Assembly (NCBI GenBank): GCA_021835105.1
Contig: JAKBQS010000010.1
Coordinates: 1-20,313 of the forward strand
Direction: 5' to 3'
Origin: Microcaldota archaeon
Lineage (GTDB): Archaea > Micrarchaeota > Micrarchaeia > Micrarchaeales > CABMGC01
DNA length: 20,313 nucleotides
Shown here: positions 20,239 through 20,313 of the stretch, piece after piece
How the letters are laid out: every line of letters starts with the position of its first letter
How positions within the stretch are numbered: position 1 is the first letter of the stretch
The notes under the pieces: model-generated
Seen by the model: only the letters and a program-made list of their open reading frames with translations
What the model was told of the DNA's origin: nothing
The model's database searches: none
Program-made: the position numbers and the translations under genes

Positions 20239-20313
20239 TTCCAGGCGTACGCGTTAACCGGATTCTGCCACCCTGGCACAGGAGATATATTTACCTAAAT
20301 ACTTTAAAAACAT

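Larger units (their letters stand above)
20160..20277 (-). tRNA. tRNA-Ser(GGA) with two introns
   Basis: Reading the minus strand, the acceptor GCCAGGG (5' end 20277) pairs with CCCTGGC, followed by discriminator G (20160), typical of serine tRNA. The D-arm is GCA-GAATCCGGTTAA-CGC. The anticodon stem TACGC/GCGTA encloses a 19-base loop; removing 12 bases leaves CTGGAAA with anticodon GGA (20240-20242). The variable arm is GGC-TGCAAG-GCC. The T-stem CTGGG/CCCAG encloses 28 bases; removing 21 leaves the consensus TTCAAAT. No CCA is encoded. AT-rich TATA-like sequence lies upstream at about 20281-20305. Confidence 0.88.

Overview
The window looks like chromosomal DNA of a small-genome archaeon, probably of the DPANN/ARMAN type (Micrarchaeota-like; this placement is inferred). 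The evidence is an archaeal gene set (DnaG-type primase, Hjc, Alba, archaeal-type AspRS, EndoQ, a UbiA prenyltransferase of the archaeal ether-lipid type, PAC2/Pba proteasome chaperone), archaeal TATA boxes placed 23-35 nt before starts (several near-leaderless genes), frequent TTG/GTG starts, and tRNA genes broken by introns at unusual positions.

Layout. (1) 1-1370, minus strand: a small TOPRIM protein followed directly by dnaG, which runs off the left edge. A divergent Hjc Holliday junction resolvase follows at 1497-1949. (2) 1935-4583, minus: two envelope proteins that share a disulfide-rich extracellular domain. (3) 4750-6644, plus: an alpha/beta hydrolase, an AMMECR1-domain protein and the chromatin protein Alba. 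A 300-base gap with some hairpins comes next. (4) 6945-12974, plus: aspS, adenosine-specific kinase, endonuclease III, endonuclease Q, a secreted membrane-anchored Lon-type (S16) protease without an ATPase, and a HIT hydrolase, mostly with overlaps or gaps of a few bases. (5) UbiA-family lipid prenyltransferase (minus) and an MFS transporter (plus), read outward from one TATA box. (6) A small basic repeat protein (minus) and a PAC2 proteasome-assembly chaperone (plus), which ends 7 bases before a tRNA-Leu(UAA) gene.

The accessory part is an integrated element between two 59-bp direct repeats (16319-16377 and 20030-20088; period 3711 bp). The repeats are the 3' part of the tRNA-Leu gene. The element carries a tyrosine recombinase, a GC-rich and strongly structured non-coding block, two tiny membrane proteins read divergently from a zinc-ribbon membrane protein, and a HExxH metallopeptidase-like protein. 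No replication protein is recognisable.

The main discovery is how the integrase relates to its attachment site. The att core lies in frame inside the 5' end of the integrase gene. Integration therefore exchanges the first codons of the integrase. Its own promoter, Shine-Dalgarno site and start codon (ATG 20001) are left stranded at the right end. The body of the gene is fused in frame to an ATG inside the host tRNA-Leu gene, within what appears to be a D-loop intron of that tRNA. Unlike classic SSV-type integration, which breaks the integrase, an open frame survives here, but under host transcription. Right of the element, a tRNA-Ser(GGA) on the minus strand has two introns, one in the T-loop with a textbook bulge-helix-bulge.
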